64,000 nucleotides of DNA from NCBI RefSeq assembly GCF_014843845.1, contig NZ_JHQS01000131.1, positions 81,315-145,314 on the forward strand, read 5' to 3'. Below are positions 26,582 to 35,455 of this stretch, piece after piece. The notes under the pieces were generated by a model. The model searched no databases. It saw nothing but the letters and a program-made list of their open reading frames with translations, and was not told where the DNA came from. The position numbers and the translations under genes were made by a program. Within the stretch, counting starts at the first letter, position 1; every line of letters begins with the position of its first letter. This DNA comes from Mesorhizobium amorphae. GTDB taxonomy: Bacteria; Pseudomonadota; Alphaproteobacteria; Rhizobiales; Rhizobiaceae.

Positions 26582-27115
26582 ATGCGCAGACGTTTGCTGA
26601 TTCAGGTCATGGCTATTGCCGCCCTGCCGCTGTTTGCGGCCCCCGCATTCACGGCTGGTGAAGGCGGTGGCGGTGGTGGCGACACGCCCAAGTGCAAGAA
26701 GGGTGAGGTCTGGGACAAGAAGCTGAAGAAGTGTGTCACGCCGAAATACGGCATGCTGGACGACGACAACATCTATGAGGCCGGCCACGATTTGGCGATG
26801 GCCGGGCGCTATGACGAGGCGATCGCCGTGCTCAGCCTTGCCGCCAACAAGCAGGATCCGCGCATCCTCAACTATCTCGGCTATTCGCATCGCCATTCCG
26901 GCCGCATCACAGTCGGCCTCGGCTATTACGAGGAAGCGCTGCGCATCAACCCTGACTATACGCTGGTGCGCGAATATCTCGGCGAGGCGCATCTGCAGAT
27001 GGGCGATCTCGCCGGCGCCCGCGAGCAACTCAGCGAGATCGAGAAGCGCACCGGCAAGGGTTCGCGCGAATACGGCATGCTGGCCCAGCAGATCGATCAT
27101 TTCATGCGGAGCTGA
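26582..27115 (+). CDS. Exported tetratricopeptide-repeat protein
   Basis: 177 residues; AAGGAGG lies 7 bases before the ATG at 26582. Signal peptide (MRRRLLIQVMAIAALPLFAA), a Gly-rich stretch (GEGGGGGGD), a short Lys/Cys segment (CKKGEVWDKKLKKC) that may hold one disulfide, then about three TPR units: AGHDLAMAGRYDEAIAVLS, NYLGYSHRHSGRITVGLGYY and LREYLGEAHLQMGDLAGAREQL-like. TPRs bind partner proteins, here in the periplasm. Followed by a strong terminator, so monocistronic. Confidence 0.88.
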   Translation: MRRRLLIQVMAIAALPLFAAPAFTAGEGGGGGGDTPKCKKGEVWDKKLKKCVTPKYGMLDDDNIYEAGHDLAMAGRYDEAIAVLSLAANKQDPRILNYLGYSHRHSGRITVGLGYYEEALRINPDYTLVREYLGEAHLQMGDLAGAREQLSEIEKRTGKGSREYGMLAQQIDHFMRS

Positions 27116-27136
27116 TCCGATCCGCCGAGCATTGGA

Positions 27137-27165
27137 CCGGCTGCGGGCGATCGCAGCCGGTTTTT
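27137..27165 (+). terminator. Intrinsic terminator after the TPR gene
   Basis: CCGGCTGCG (27137-27145) pairs with CGCAGCCGG (27152-27160) around GGCGAT and is followed by TTTTTG. A clear stop signal 22 bases after the stop codon. Confidence 0.88.
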
Positions 27166-27258
27166 GTTGCCTCCTGCGCACCTGCCGCAACGTCAGGTTC
27201 GGAATCGGCGGGGGATTTTTCAAAAACCCATTTTTGGGCGTGAAAAACGCGTGAAGAT

Positions 27259-27267
27259 TGCTATATT
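27259..27267 (+). promoter_or_regulatory. Extended -10 promoter element of greA
   Basis: TGC-TATATT is an extended -10 box; no good -35 is found at the usual distance. Transcription would start near 27274, leaving a leader of about 113 bases before greA, which includes the hairpin at 27284-27326. Confidence 0.4.
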
Positions 27268-27283
27268 CAGCCAAATTGCGGTG

Positions 27284-27326
27284 AAACGGTTCCGTTAGCC
27301 CGAGGCTGCCGGACCGTTTTCTTTTT
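27284..27326 (+). terminator. Terminator-like hairpin in the greA leader
   Basis: AAACGGT (27284-27290) pairs with ACCGTTT (27313-27319), then CCG with CGG after a one-base bulge, with a small GCC/GGC hairpin in the loop; TTTTCTTTTTG follows. It lies 60 bases before the greA start and inside its transcript, so it should end part of the transcripts early. In E. coli the greA leader also ends early and gives the GraL RNAs; similarity here is of arrangement only. Confidence 0.6.
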
Positions 27327-27386
27327 GTACCCATCGACAAGGCTATCCCCGAAACGCGGGGGTGGCGGCAGGAAAGGTCAGGCATC

Positions 27387-27860
27387 ATGAACAAGGTCCC
27401 GATGACAGGCGAGGGGTTCGCGTCATTGAAGGAAGAACTGCGCTGGCGCCAGCAGCAAGAGCGGCCGCGCATCATCGAGGCGATCTCCGAAGCGCGCTCG
27501 CATGGCGACCTTTCCGAAAACGCCGAATACCATGCTGCGAAAGAGTCGCAGAGCCACAATGAGGGTCGCGTCAACGAGCTCGAAGATCTGATTGCGCGGG
27601 CCGAGGTGATCGACGTCACCAAGCTCAGCGGCGACAAGGTCAAGTTCGGCGCCACTGTGGTGCTGGTCGATGAGGACACCGAAGAGAAGAAGACCTACCA
27701 GATCGTCGGCGACCAGGAAGCCGACGTGAAGTCGGGCCGCATCTCGATCTCCTCGCCGATCGCCCGTGCGCTGATCGGCAAGGAGGTCGGCGACGCCATC
27801 GAGGTCAATGCACCAGGTGGTGCCAGGGGTTATGAGATCGTCCAGGTGCAGTTTATTTGA
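27387..27860 (+). CDS. greA: Transcription elongation factor GreA
   Basis: 157 residues, the family length. The N-terminal coiled coil (GFASLKEELRWRQQQERPRI) carries the conserved tip SEARSHGDLSENAEYHAAKE (about 36-55), whose two acidic residues complete the RNA polymerase active site for transcript cleavage. The C-terminal FKBP-like domain (KVKFGATVVLVDEDTEEKKT and SSPIARALIGKEVGD) binds the polymerase rim. GreA rescues backtracked polymerase. Its leader contains a terminator-like hairpin. Confidence 0.97.
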   Translation: MNKVPMTGEGFASLKEELRWRQQQERPRIIEAISEARSHGDLSENAEYHAAKESQSHNEGRVNELEDLIARAEVIDVTKLSGDKVKFGATVVLVDEDTEEKKTYQIVGDQEADVKSGRISISSPIARALIGKEVGDAIEVNAPGGARGYEIVQVQFI

Positions 27861-27910
27861 GGCACTGGCTGTCGTTCTGCCCTTAGGCAGAAACCTACAA
27901 TATCAATACG

Positions 27911-28067
27911 TTGCGCCGCCCCTCATCTGGCTGCCGCCATCTTCTCCCCGTGAACGGGGAGAAGGACGCCGTCATAGACGATTTCGCCAATCACCAGCGT
28001 TGCGGCCAGCTTCTTTCTCCCCGTTTACGGGGAGAAATGCCCGGTAGGGCAATGAGGGGCAGCGCTG
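27911..28067. repeat. Composite palindromic repeat, inward-facing half-units
   Basis: A left unit (GCGCCGCCCCTCATCTGG ... CTTCTCCCCG-TGAA-CGGGGAGAAGG) and a right unit (TTCTCCCCGTTTACGGGGAGA ... GGCAATGAGGGGCAGCGC) face each other across about 50 bases. Each holds its own small hairpin. The same units occur in the opposite arrangement at 48585-48750. It fills the gap between convergent greA and waaC. Confidence 0.8.
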
Positions 28068-28092
28068 ACCTTTCCGATTGAATTGATCAAAA

Positions 28093-29076
28093 TCAATTCT
28101 TGCTGGTCTGACCAAGCGTCTGTCCTTCCATTAGCCTTTCAGCCTCCACCATCACCTCTCCCGGCTCAACACGGTCCCCAGGCGCGGCCAGAAGCGTCGA
28201 TGCGTACGGCCCGCGCGGGCCGGTCAGGCCGGGCTCGGTGGCCAGGAACACCGCGACCGTCGGCAGGCCGAAGGCGCTGGCGAGGTGGGTAAGGCCGGTG
28301 TCAGCGCCGATGACGAAGGCCGATCGGCCGATGATCGCCGCAATGACGGCGAGCGGCGATTTCGGCACCAGCACGGTCTGCGGAACAGCCCTGGCGATCG
28401 CTTCGGCCACAACCTTTTCCGGCTCGTTCGACCAGGTGACGACCGGCGTCATCTGCCTGTCGACCACCAGCCGGGCGGTTTCGATCCAGTCCGCCACCGG
28501 CCATTTCTTGTCCTCGCGGCTGGTGCCGTGCAGCAGGACGGCGGTTTTGCCGCTGACCCCAGTCAGGCCGTCGGCCGGCGGCACGATGCCGGAGCCGAGT
28601 TCGGAAAGATCGGGCTGGTAACCGAGCGCCAGGCCGAACAGCCGCCTCGTGCGTTCGATGGCATGCAGGTCGCGCGGCACGGCGTAGCGGCGGTCGTAGA
28701 ACCAGGTAGCCGACGGTTCACGTGCGCTCGAGCGGTCGAAGCCGGCGATCGGAGCCGCAGCCTGCTTCGCCACCAGGGCCGACTTCAGCAAGCCCTGTGC
28801 GTCGATGACAAGGTCGTAGCGACAGGCCCGCAAGGCACGGCGCAGGTTTGTGGCCTCGCGCCAAGTGTCGCTGTCGAAGAGCCGCTTGCGCCGGCGCCGG
28901 ATAGCTACGGTGTGGATTTTCCCGATCGCGGGATGCAGGCCAACAATGCCGGCAAAAGCCTCCTCCACGCACCAGTCGAACGACACGTCCGGGCGATGGC
29001 GGCGGGCATCCTCGACGGCCGGAAACGTATGGATGACATCGCCCATTGAGGAGGTCTTGACGATCAGCACCTTCAT
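28093..29076 (-). CDS. waaC: LPS heptosyltransferase I
   Basis: 327 residues, GT9 family. N-terminus MKVLIVKTSSMGDVIHTFPA is the heptosyltransferase hallmark, with the catalytic Asp in MGDVIH (D13). The donor-site motifs LHGTSREDKKWPVADW (about 183-198) and IGADTGLTHLASAFGLPTVAVF (about 255-276) bind ADP-heptose. The enzyme adds the first heptose to Kdo of the LPS inner core at the inner membrane. It overlaps waaF by four bases and is the last gene of the hldD-waaF-waaC operon. Confidence 0.95.
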   Translation of the reverse strand: MKVLIVKTSSMGDVIHTFPAVEDARRHRPDVSFDWCVEEAFAGIVGLHPAIGKIHTVAIRRRRKRLFDSDTWREATNLRRALRACRYDLVIDAQGLLKSALVAKQAAAPIAGFDRSSAREPSATWFYDRRYAVPRDLHAIERTRRLFGLALGYQPDLSELGSGIVPPADGLTGVSGKTAVLLHGTSREDKKWPVADWIETARLVVDRQMTPVVTWSNEPEKVVAEAIARAVPQTVLVPKSPLAVIAAIIGRSAFVIGADTGLTHLASAFGLPTVAVFLATEPGLTGPRGPYASTLLAAPGDRVEPGEVMVEAERLMEGQTLGQTSKN

Positions 29077-30080
29077 GCGGCGGCCGGTATTTTCAGCAAG
29101 CGGTCAGCCGCCGCGACGACCTGTCCGACTTCAAGCGCCTTCAGGCAATTGAGATGGCCGAGCGGGCAGATCTTCTGGTGGCAGGGCGAGCACGACAGGC
29201 CGAGCCAGACCAGTTCGGAGTGTTCCGCCAACGGCGGCGTATTTTTGGGCGATGTCGAGCCATAGACGGCGACGACCGGCGTGCCGACGGCGGCGGCGAC
29301 ATGCATCAGGCCGCTGTCGTTGGACACTGCGAGCCTGGCAGCTGATATCAGGTCGATGGCGTCCTCCAGCCGCGTCTTGCCGGCCAGATCGACAGCGCCT
29401 AGCGCCAAGGCGGCGATTTCGCCAGTTACGTCGGCGTCGTTCTTCGAGCCGAACAACGCCACCTTCAGGCCTTTGGCCATCATCTCGCGGGCGAGGCCGG
29501 CATAGTTTTCGCTCGGCCAACGCTTGGCAGGTCCGAACTCGGCGCCGGGCATCAGTGCCACGAATTTCTCCGCCTTCAGCCCGAAGCGTTCGAGCAGGGC
29601 AGCCTGGTTGCCCGCGTCCACGGTGAGCCTGGGCGCCTGGAACGTTCCGCCCCTGGCAAGACTGAAATAGGCCTGCGCCGTACGCCGCTTCACCGCGGCG
29701 GGCAGCGGCACGATGTCGGTGAGCAGGCCATAGCGCATTTCCCTGAGGTTGCCGACGCGGCGCGGGATGCGGGCAAAGAACGGGATCAGCGCCGATTTCC
29801 AACTGCCCGGCAGGACATAGGCCATGTCGTAGCGGCCGCGCAGCAGGCGGCCGAAACGCCGGCGGATGCGGAATTCGAGCGCGCCGGGTTTCAGCGGGAA
29901 GTCGATCTGCTGGCGGATTTCGGGCATGCGCTTGACCAAAGGTGCTGCCCAGGCCGGCGCCAGCACGTCGATGGCGGCGTTCGGATATTGATCTCTCAGC
30001 GCCGAGAACAGGCACTGCGCCATCACCATATCACCCACCCAGCGTGGGCCGATCACGAGGATCGTTGGGCTTTCAGCCAT
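29073..30080 (-). CDS. waaF: LPS heptosyltransferase II
   Basis: 335 residues, GT9 family. N-terminus ILVIGPRWVGDMVMAQCLFS contains the catalytic Asp (GDMVM). The central LMPGAEFGPAKRWPSENYAG and the C-terminal VSNDSGLMHVAAAVGTPVVAVYGSTSPKNTPP are the WaaF donor-binding motifs. It adds the second heptose to the LPS inner core. It overlaps hldD by 28 bases and waaC by 4, so the three are co-translated. Confidence 0.96.
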   Translation of the reverse strand: MAESPTILVIGPRWVGDMVMAQCLFSALRDQYPNAAIDVLAPAWAAPLVKRMPEIRQQIDFPLKPGALEFRIRRRFGRLLRGRYDMAYVLPGSWKSALIPFFARIPRRVGNLREMRYGLLTDIVPLPAAVKRRTAQAYFSLARGGTFQAPRLTVDAGNQAALLERFGLKAEKFVALMPGAEFGPAKRWPSENYAGLAREMMAKGLKVALFGSKNDADVTGEIAALALGAVDLAGKTRLEDAIDLISAARLAVSNDSGLMHVAAAVGTPVVAVYGSTSPKNTPPLAEHSELVWLGLSCSPCHQKICPLGHLNCLKALEVGQVVAAADRLLKIPAAA

Positions 30081-31003
30081 TCGACATAGTCTCTGACGCC
30101 GGTTTCGACGGTGCGGAATTGGCCATTGTAGCCGGCTGCGCGCAAGCGGGACATATCAGCTTGCGTAAAACTCTGGTAGCTGCCCTTGAGATGGTCGGGA
30201 AATTCGATGAACTCGATCTCGCCCTTGCCCAGCGTGTCGATCACCGTTTCGGCAATGGCGCGGAACGGCTGGGCGCGGCCGGTGCCGCAGTTGAAGATGC
30301 CGCTCGAGCCCCGCTTCCACAGCCACAGATTGACGTCGGCGACATCGCCGACATGGATGAAGTCGCGGCTCTGTTCGCCGGGTCCGAAACCGCCATAGGC
30401 GCCGAACAGTTTTGGGTTCTGTCCCCGCTCGACCTGATTGAACAGATGGAAGGCGACCGAGGCCATGGCGCCCTTGTGCGCCTCGCGCGGTCCGTAGACG
30501 TTGAAATAACGCAGCCCCGCCACCGGCGAATGATCGGTGTCGAAGACGGTGCGCCGGACATAGTCGTCGAAGAGTTTCTTGGAATAGGCGTAGACGTTGA
30601 GCGGCCGCTCATATTGCGGCTCCTCGCGAAACTCGGCGCCGCCGCCATAGACCGAAGCCGAGGAGGCGTAGAGGAAGGGCACGCGCAGCGCGAGGCACGC
30701 ATGCAGCAGCCGCTTCGAATACGCGTAGTTCACGTCCATCATGTACTTGCCGTTCCACTCGGTGGTGGTCGAGCAGGCGCCCTGGTGGAATACGGCCTCG
30801 ATGCGGCCGAGCCCGCCATCTTCGAGGCGGGCCAGGAAATCGTCCTTGTCGAGATAGTCGGCGATCTGCAAGTCGGCGAGATTGGCGATCTTGTGGCCAT
30901 CGGTAAGGTCGTCGACGACGAGGATGTCGTCATGACCTTCGGCGTTGAGCGCGGCGACGATGTTCGAGCCGATCATGCCGGCGCCGCCCGTGACGATGAT
31001 CAT
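30053..31003 (-). CDS. hldD: ADP-L-glycero-D-manno-heptose 6-epimerase
   Basis: 316 residues from the ATG at 31003. Extended SDR: nucleotide motif TGGAGMIGSNIVAAL (about 5-19), FHQGACSTTTEWNGKYMMD, the catalytic YAYSKKLFDDY (Tyr-x-x-x-Lys) and GLRYFNVYGPREAHKG, all diagnostic of HldD (RfaD). It makes the final L,D-form of ADP-heptose used by WaaC and WaaF encoded downstream. First gene of this arm of the heptose cluster; about 160 bp separate it from the divergent LysE gene. Confidence 0.97.
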   Translation of the reverse strand: MIIVTGGAGMIGSNIVAALNAEGHDDILVVDDLTDGHKIANLADLQIADYLDKDDFLARLEDGGLGRIEAVFHQGACSTTTEWNGKYMMDVNYAYSKRLLHACLALRVPFLYASSASVYGGGAEFREEPQYERPLNVYAYSKKLFDDYVRRTVFDTDHSPVAGLRYFNVYGPREAHKGAMASVAFHLFNQVERGQNPKLFGAYGGFGPGEQSRDFIHVGDVADVNLWLWKRGSSGIFNCGTGRAQPFRAIAETVIDTLGKGEIEFIEFPDHLKGSYQSFTQADMSRLRAAGYNGQFRTVETGVRDYVEWLKAQRSS

Positions 31004-31164
31004 GTTGCTGGCCCTGGTTTCGCTTGCCGATTCCGGCCTTATAAGGGAGGTGTGCCGGCCTGTCGATAAAGCAGGCAGGCATGAAGAGCGCTCGCCACAG
31101 TGGCGCCGCAAAGCTCCCGCTTCAGTCGGCTCGTGCCGCCCGGCGCATAATGAGGGACAAGGCA

Positions 31165-31797
31165 ATGCCGTCGACCGAACTGCTTATCGCCTTTTTCGCC
31201 ACCACGGCGATCTTCGCCTACATCCCCGGTCCGGCCATGCTTTATGCCGCGGCGCAGACGATGGCGCGCGGGCGCTGGTCCGGGCTGACGGCGTCGCTCG
31301 GCATCCATCTCGGCGGCTATGTGCATGTCATTGCCGCCGCTGCCGGCCTGTCCGTGCTGTTCCACGCCGTGCCGCCGCTCTACATGGCGGTCAAGCTCAT
31401 CGGCGCGTTCTACCTGATCTGGCTCGGCGTTTCGCTGTTTCGCGCCAGGGCGCAAGGCGATGCGGCGTTGCCGCTCATCGACCGGAAATCGGCCCTCCGC
31501 GCCTTCTTCGAGAGCGTCACCGTCGAGGTGCTCAATCCGAAGACCGCGATCTTCTTCATGGCGTTCCTGCCGCAGTTCATCGATGCCTCGGCCGCGTTTC
31601 CGGTGTGGCTGCAGTTCGTCGTGCTTGGGACGATCGTCAATTTGATGTTTTCCTCTGCCGACATCATGTGCGTGTTCCTGGCCGGTGCGATGATTGCGCG
31701 GTTGCGGCGTTCAGGCCGCGCGCAGCGCATGATGCAGCGGGCGGGCGGGGCCGTGCTGGTCGGGCTGGGCGTGCATGTCGCCCTGCAGAAGAGTTGA
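31165..31797 (+). CDS. LysE/RhtB-family amino-acid exporter
   Basis: 210 residues from the ATG at 31165, 8 bases after GAGGGA. Six hydrophobic segments; the N-terminal FFATTAIFAYIPGPAMLYAA (about 10-29) is the LysE signature, followed by AVKLIGAFYLIWLGVSLFRA and EVLNPKTAIFFMAFLPQFID. Members export amino acids or homoserine lactones. It lies between the two arms of the heptose cluster with no evident role in it. Confidence 0.92.
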   Translation: MPSTELLIAFFATTAIFAYIPGPAMLYAAAQTMARGRWSGLTASLGIHLGGYVHVIAAAAGLSVLFHAVPPLYMAVKLIGAFYLIWLGVSLFRARAQGDAALPLIDRKSALRAFFESVTVEVLNPKTAIFFMAFLPQFIDASAAFPVWLQFVVLGTIVNLMFSSADIMCVFLAGAMIARLRRSGRAQRMMQRAGGAVLVGLGVHVALQKS

Positions 31798-31941
31798 CCC
31801 ATCAGCCATACTTGACCGTGACCCGGCCGCCGTTGCGCTGGCTCGAATTGCGGTATATCGGCTTCGCCATGAACGACCGGCCCTGCCGATCGAACTCCGG
31901 AACGTTTTCAAAACAGGCTTTTCCCGCGCGTTGCCCGTAAC

Positions 31942-33429
31942 ATGATCAAGCACAATCCGCCTTCTCCCGAACCGCTGCACCGCGCCATCGCGCACTTTGG
32001 TGACGTCACCGTTCTGGTCGTCGGCGACTTCATCCTCGACCGTTTCGTCAGTGGCGTCATCGAGCGCATCTCGCCCGAGGCGCCGATTCCGGTGCTGCAC
32101 GGGCGCGGCGAGATGCTGGCGATGGGCGGTGCGGGCAATGTCGTTGCCAACATCGTTTCGCTGGGTGCCGCAGCGATCCCGGTCTCGGTCATCGGCACAG
32201 ATGCGGTCGGCGACAATCTGATGCGGATGCTGGGCGAGCTTGGCACCGATACCGGCGGCCTGGCGCAGGACCGCGACCGCATGACTTCGTCGAAGAGCCG
32301 CTTCAGCGCGCTCAACCAGCAGGTGCTGCGCTTCGACGAGGAGGAAGTGAAGCCGCTGGCGGCCAGCGAGCGGGCGACGCTGGTTGGGCATTTCCGTGCC
32401 GCACTTGCGCGGGCCGACATCGTCATCCTGTCCGACTATGGCAAGGGCATGCTGCTCGACGGCGTCGCCGGCGAACTGATCTCGATCTGCCGCGATGCGG
32501 GAAAGCCGGTTCTGGTCGACCCGAAGGGCCGCGACTATGCGCGCTATGCCGGCGCGACCGCGATCACGCCCAACCGCAAGGAACTCGGCGAGGCCGTCGG
32601 CCACGCGGTGTTTGCCGATGACGAGATCGTCACCGCCGCACGGGAGCTGATCGCCGCACACGATTTTGACTTCGTCGTGGCGACTCGCAGTGAAAAGGGC
32701 ATGAGTGTCGTCGGCCCTGACGATGCCCGCCACATCGCAACGCAGGCGCGGGAAGTCTTCGACGTTTCGGGCGCCGGCGATACCGTCATTGCGACGTTTG
32801 CGCTGGCGCTCGCCGCAGGCGCCGATCGTGTGATGGCCGCCTCCATCGCCAATGCCGCCGGCGGTGTGGTCGTGGGCAAGCGCGGCACAGCTCGGCTGAC
32901 AGTCGAGGAACTCACCGGCGCGCTGTTTCGGTCGCACGGACCGACCGCCCACAAGGATGCCATCCTTGATGCCACATCGGCCGCACGCATGGTCGCGGCG
33001 TGGAAGGATGAGGGCCTGAGCGTCGGTTTCACCAATGGCTGCTTCGACATCCTGCATGCCGGCCATGTCAGCCTGCTGCATGCGGCGCGCAGCCAGTGCG
33101 ACAGGCTGGTGCTCGGTCTCAACAGCGATGCCTCGGTGCGGCGGCTGAAGGGCCCGGGACGCCCGGTCAACGACCAGCACGACCGCGCCTGCGTGCTCGC
33201 CGCCCTTGCCTCGGTCGATGCCGTCGTCGTTTTCGAGGAGGACACGCCGCTGGCGCTGATCGAGGCCTTGCTGCCCGACATACTGGTCAAGGGCGCCGAC
33301 TACACGGTCGACACCGTGGTTGGCGCCGACGTGGTGCAGAAGGCGGGCGGGCGCGTGGTGTTGGTCGATCTCGTCGCCGGCAAGAGCACCACCGGCACCA
33401 TCGGCAGACTGCGCGCCACCACAAACTGA
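31942..33429 (+). CDS. hldE: Bifunctional heptose-7-phosphate kinase / heptose-1-phosphate adenylyltransferase
   Basis: 495 residues. The N-terminal PfkB kinase domain has VLVVGDFILDRFVSG (about 23-37), GGAGNVVANI (about 62-71), DPKGRDYARYAG and the ATP-site FDVSGAGDTVIA (about 273-284). The C-terminal nucleotidyltransferase domain has VGFTNGCFDILHAGHVSLL (about 361-379) and the LNSDASVRRLKGPGRPV block. It forms heptose-1,7-bisphosphate and, after GmhB, ADP-heptose. Leads the hldE-gmhA-gmhB operon; gmhA starts 7 bases after its stop. Confidence 0.97.
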   Translation: MIKHNPPSPEPLHRAIAHFGDVTVLVVGDFILDRFVSGVIERISPEAPIPVLHGRGEMLAMGGAGNVVANIVSLGAAAIPVSVIGTDAVGDNLMRMLGELGTDTGGLAQDRDRMTSSKSRFSALNQQVLRFDEEEVKPLAASERATLVGHFRAALARADIVILSDYGKGMLLDGVAGELISICRDAGKPVLVDPKGRDYARYAGATAITPNRKELGEAVGHAVFADDEIVTAARELIAAHDFDFVVATRSEKGMSVVGPDDARHIATQAREVFDVSGAGDTVIATFALALAAGADRVMAASIANAAGGVVVGKRGTARLTVEELTGALFRSHGPTAHKDAILDATSAARMVAAWKDEGLSVGFTNGCFDILHAGHVSLLHAARSQCDRLVLGLNSDASVRRLKGPGRPVNDQHDRACVLAALASVDAVVVFEEDTPLALIEALLPDILVKGADYTVDTVVGADVVQKAGGRVVLVDLVAGKSTTGTIGRLRATTN

Positions 33430-33436
33430 GGGTATC

Positions 33437-34009
33437 ATGTCCGAACTGAACGATTACCTGGTCCGCTCGGCGGCCGCGATCTCGGCGATGGCCGAGCGCG
33501 ACCTGACGGGCGAGATGGAGCGGGCGGTGAGTGCTGTTGTCACAGCGCTTTCGCAAGGCAAGGCCTTGCTGATTTGTGGCAATGGCGGCTCGGCCAGCGA
33601 TGCCATCCATATCGCCGGCGAACTGGTCGGCCGCTTCCTGAAGGAGCGCAAGGCCTACAATGTCATCGCGTTGCCGGCCAACGCGGCGGTGCTGACCGCC
33701 TGGGGCAATGACTACGGCTTCGACACAGTGTTTTCGCGCCAGGTCGAGGCGCACGGGTCGGCCGGTGCGGTGCTGCTCGCCATCTCGACGAGCGGCAATT
33801 CGCCGAGCATCCTTGCCGCCGCCGAGCAGGCGCGCAAGATGGGCATGACGGTGGTCAGCATGACCGGCGACACTGGCGGCAAGCTGAAGCCGCTGACCGA
33901 CATATTGCTCAACGTGCCCTCGACCTCGACGCCGATCATCCAGCAGGGGCATCTTTGCCTCTACCACCATCTGTGCGCGGTGGTCGAAGCCCGTCTCAGC
34001 GATGGCTGA
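33437..34009 (+). CDS. gmhA: Sedoheptulose-7-phosphate isomerase
   Basis: 190 residues from ATG 33437. SIS-domain protein with LICGNGGSASDAIHIAGELV (about 47-66), LLAISTSGNSPSILAAAEQA and the C-terminal PSTSTPIIQQGHLCLYHHLC, where Gln and His are the GmhA metal/catalytic residues. It converts sedoheptulose-7-phosphate to heptose-7-phosphate, the first step of the pathway. Its end overlaps gmhB by 8 bases. Confidence 0.96.
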   Translation: MSELNDYLVRSAAAISAMAERDLTGEMERAVSAVVTALSQGKALLICGNGGSASDAIHIAGELVGRFLKERKAYNVIALPANAAVLTAWGNDYGFDTVFSRQVEAHGSAGAVLLAISTSGNSPSILAAAEQARKMGMTVVSMTGDTGGKLKPLTDILLNVPSTSTPIIQQGHLCLYHHLCAVVEARLSDG

Positions 34010-34646
34010 CAAGGCGACCGTCGAGACTTCGCCGCACCCGCTCGTCGAGCCGGGGCTATGGATCGAGCGGATCGGCGGCACGGTCTTTCCGGCCAACAGG
34101 CCAGCGCTGTTCCTCGACCGCGACGGTACCATCAACGTCGATACCGGCTATCCCGACGACCCGGCCGACATCGTGCTGCGCGACAGCATCGCGCCTGCCA
34201 TTGCGGCCGCCAATCGGGCCAACATCCCTGTGGTGGTGGTAACCAACCAGTCCGGCATCGCCCGCGGTTATTCCGGTTGGGATGAGTTCGCCGCGGTCAA
34301 CGGCCGTGTGCTCGACCTCTTGCGGGACAGGAGTGCATTCGTCGGCATGGTTCTCGCCTGCGCCTACCACGACGCAGGCACCGGGCTGCTGACGGTCGCC
34401 AACCATCCGATGCGCAAGCCCAATCCGGGCATGCTGATCGAGGCAGCGAAACGTCTCGAACTCGATCTCCGGCGCTCGCTGATCGTCGGCGACAAACAGG
34501 CGGACATGGAGGCGGGACAGCGCGCCGGCCTGTCGAGCGGCTGGCTGGTCGATGGTGATGCCTCCGAGCAGGCAGGGTTCAAGGTTTCGCCGCTGCGCGA
34601 CCGCGAAGATCTGGACGGATTGCTGGCCGCGATAGAGGCACTCTGA
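34002..34646 (+). CDS. gmhB: D-glycero-D-manno-heptose-1,7-bisphosphate 7-phosphatase
   Basis: 214 residues. HAD-IIIA phosphatase: FLDRDGTINVDTGYPDDPAD (about 37-56, nucleophile Asp in DRDGT), VVVTNQSGIARGY, RKPNPGMLIEAAK and IVGDKQADMEAG. In E. coli GmhB a zinc is held by a C-x-H ... C-x-C set; here only CAYH is seen and the second pair is replaced by a stretch without Cys (ANHPMRKP), so the structural zinc is probably absent. Its place after hldE and gmhA makes the assignment firm. The step it catalyses lies between the two HldE reactions. Confidence 0.93.
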   Translation: MADKATVETSPHPLVEPGLWIERIGGTVFPANRPALFLDRDGTINVDTGYPDDPADIVLRDSIAPAIAAANRANIPVVVVTNQSGIARGYSGWDEFAAVNGRVLDLLRDRSAFVGMVLACAYHDAGTGLLTVANHPMRKPNPGMLIEAAKRLELDLRRSLIVGDKQADMEAGQRAGLSSGWLVDGDASEQAGFKVSPLRDREDLDGLLAAIEAL

Positions 34647-34735
34647 AGCGCTTCCCGCAGATTCAAGAACCGGCGCTACGCTGCTGGTTTTCCGTGATTT
34701 TCAGATTGTCGGATACCACCGGACGAGGTTATCGA

Positions 34736-35212
34736 TCAGGCCGGAAACGCCACCAGACCCTCATCCTTGACCCGGCGGATGGTGAGCGCGGTGCGCACCG
34801 TGTCGACGTTCGGCGCCGAGGCCAGCTCCTCGATGACGAAGGTCTGGAACGTGCCGAGGTCGCTTGCCACGCAATGCAGCAGGAAATCGGATTCGCCCGA
34901 AACCATCCAGGCGTCGCGCACGATGGGCCAGCCGCGCGTGCGCTCGGCGAAGGTCTTGAGCTCGGCGTCTGCCTGGTGATGCAGGCCGATGAGGCAGAAG
35001 GCGACGACATCCATGCCGAGCGCCGGCGCGTTGAGCAAAGCGCGGTAGCCACGGATGATGCCGGTCTCTTCCAGCCGCCGGACGCGGCGCAGGCAGGGCG
35101 GAGCCGAAATGCCGACACGGCTCGACAGTTCGACATTGGTCATGCGTCCGTCGTTTTGAAGTTCGCGCAGGATTTTCCAGTCGATGGCGTCGAGGTCGGC
35201 TTTGAGCGGCAT
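34736..35212 (-). CDS. Lrp/AsnC-family transcriptional regulator
   Basis: 158 residues from the ATG at 35212. N-terminal helix-turn-helix (LDAIDWKILRELQNDGRMTN, VELSSRVGISAPPCLRRVRR) and C-terminal RAM effector domain (YRALLNAPALGMDVVAFCLI, then GESDFLLHCVASDLGTFQTF). Lrp proteins respond to amino acids. It is divergent from trxB with a 240-bp gap. The order lrp-trxB-LysR is the one known around lsrB in Sinorhizobium. Confidence 0.93.
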   Translation of the reverse strand: MPLKADLDAIDWKILRELQNDGRMTNVELSSRVGISAPPCLRRVRRLEETGIIRGYRALLNAPALGMDVVAFCLIGLHHQADAELKTFAERTRGWPIVRDAWMVSGESDFLLHCVASDLGTFQTFVIEELASAPNVDTVRTALTIRRVKDEGLVAFPA

Positions 35213-35455
35213 TGTCGGCTTTCCCCGCGCGCAAGAATCTTTCGTGATTTCTAATTAGACTCCGGGATGCATTCCATCCCTCTGCCGACGATTTTTGATC
35301 CGGACACGGATATTGCCGGATATGCCGGCGCCGAAGCTTTCCGGGGACGAAGGCCAACTTGCCTTGCTGGCGTCGCGGGCAGCACTTACATTACGCGCGA
35401 CATCAGGCGTGATTTCCATGCCGCAATCCCTGGCTGCCCTCCACAGAGGCTTTTC

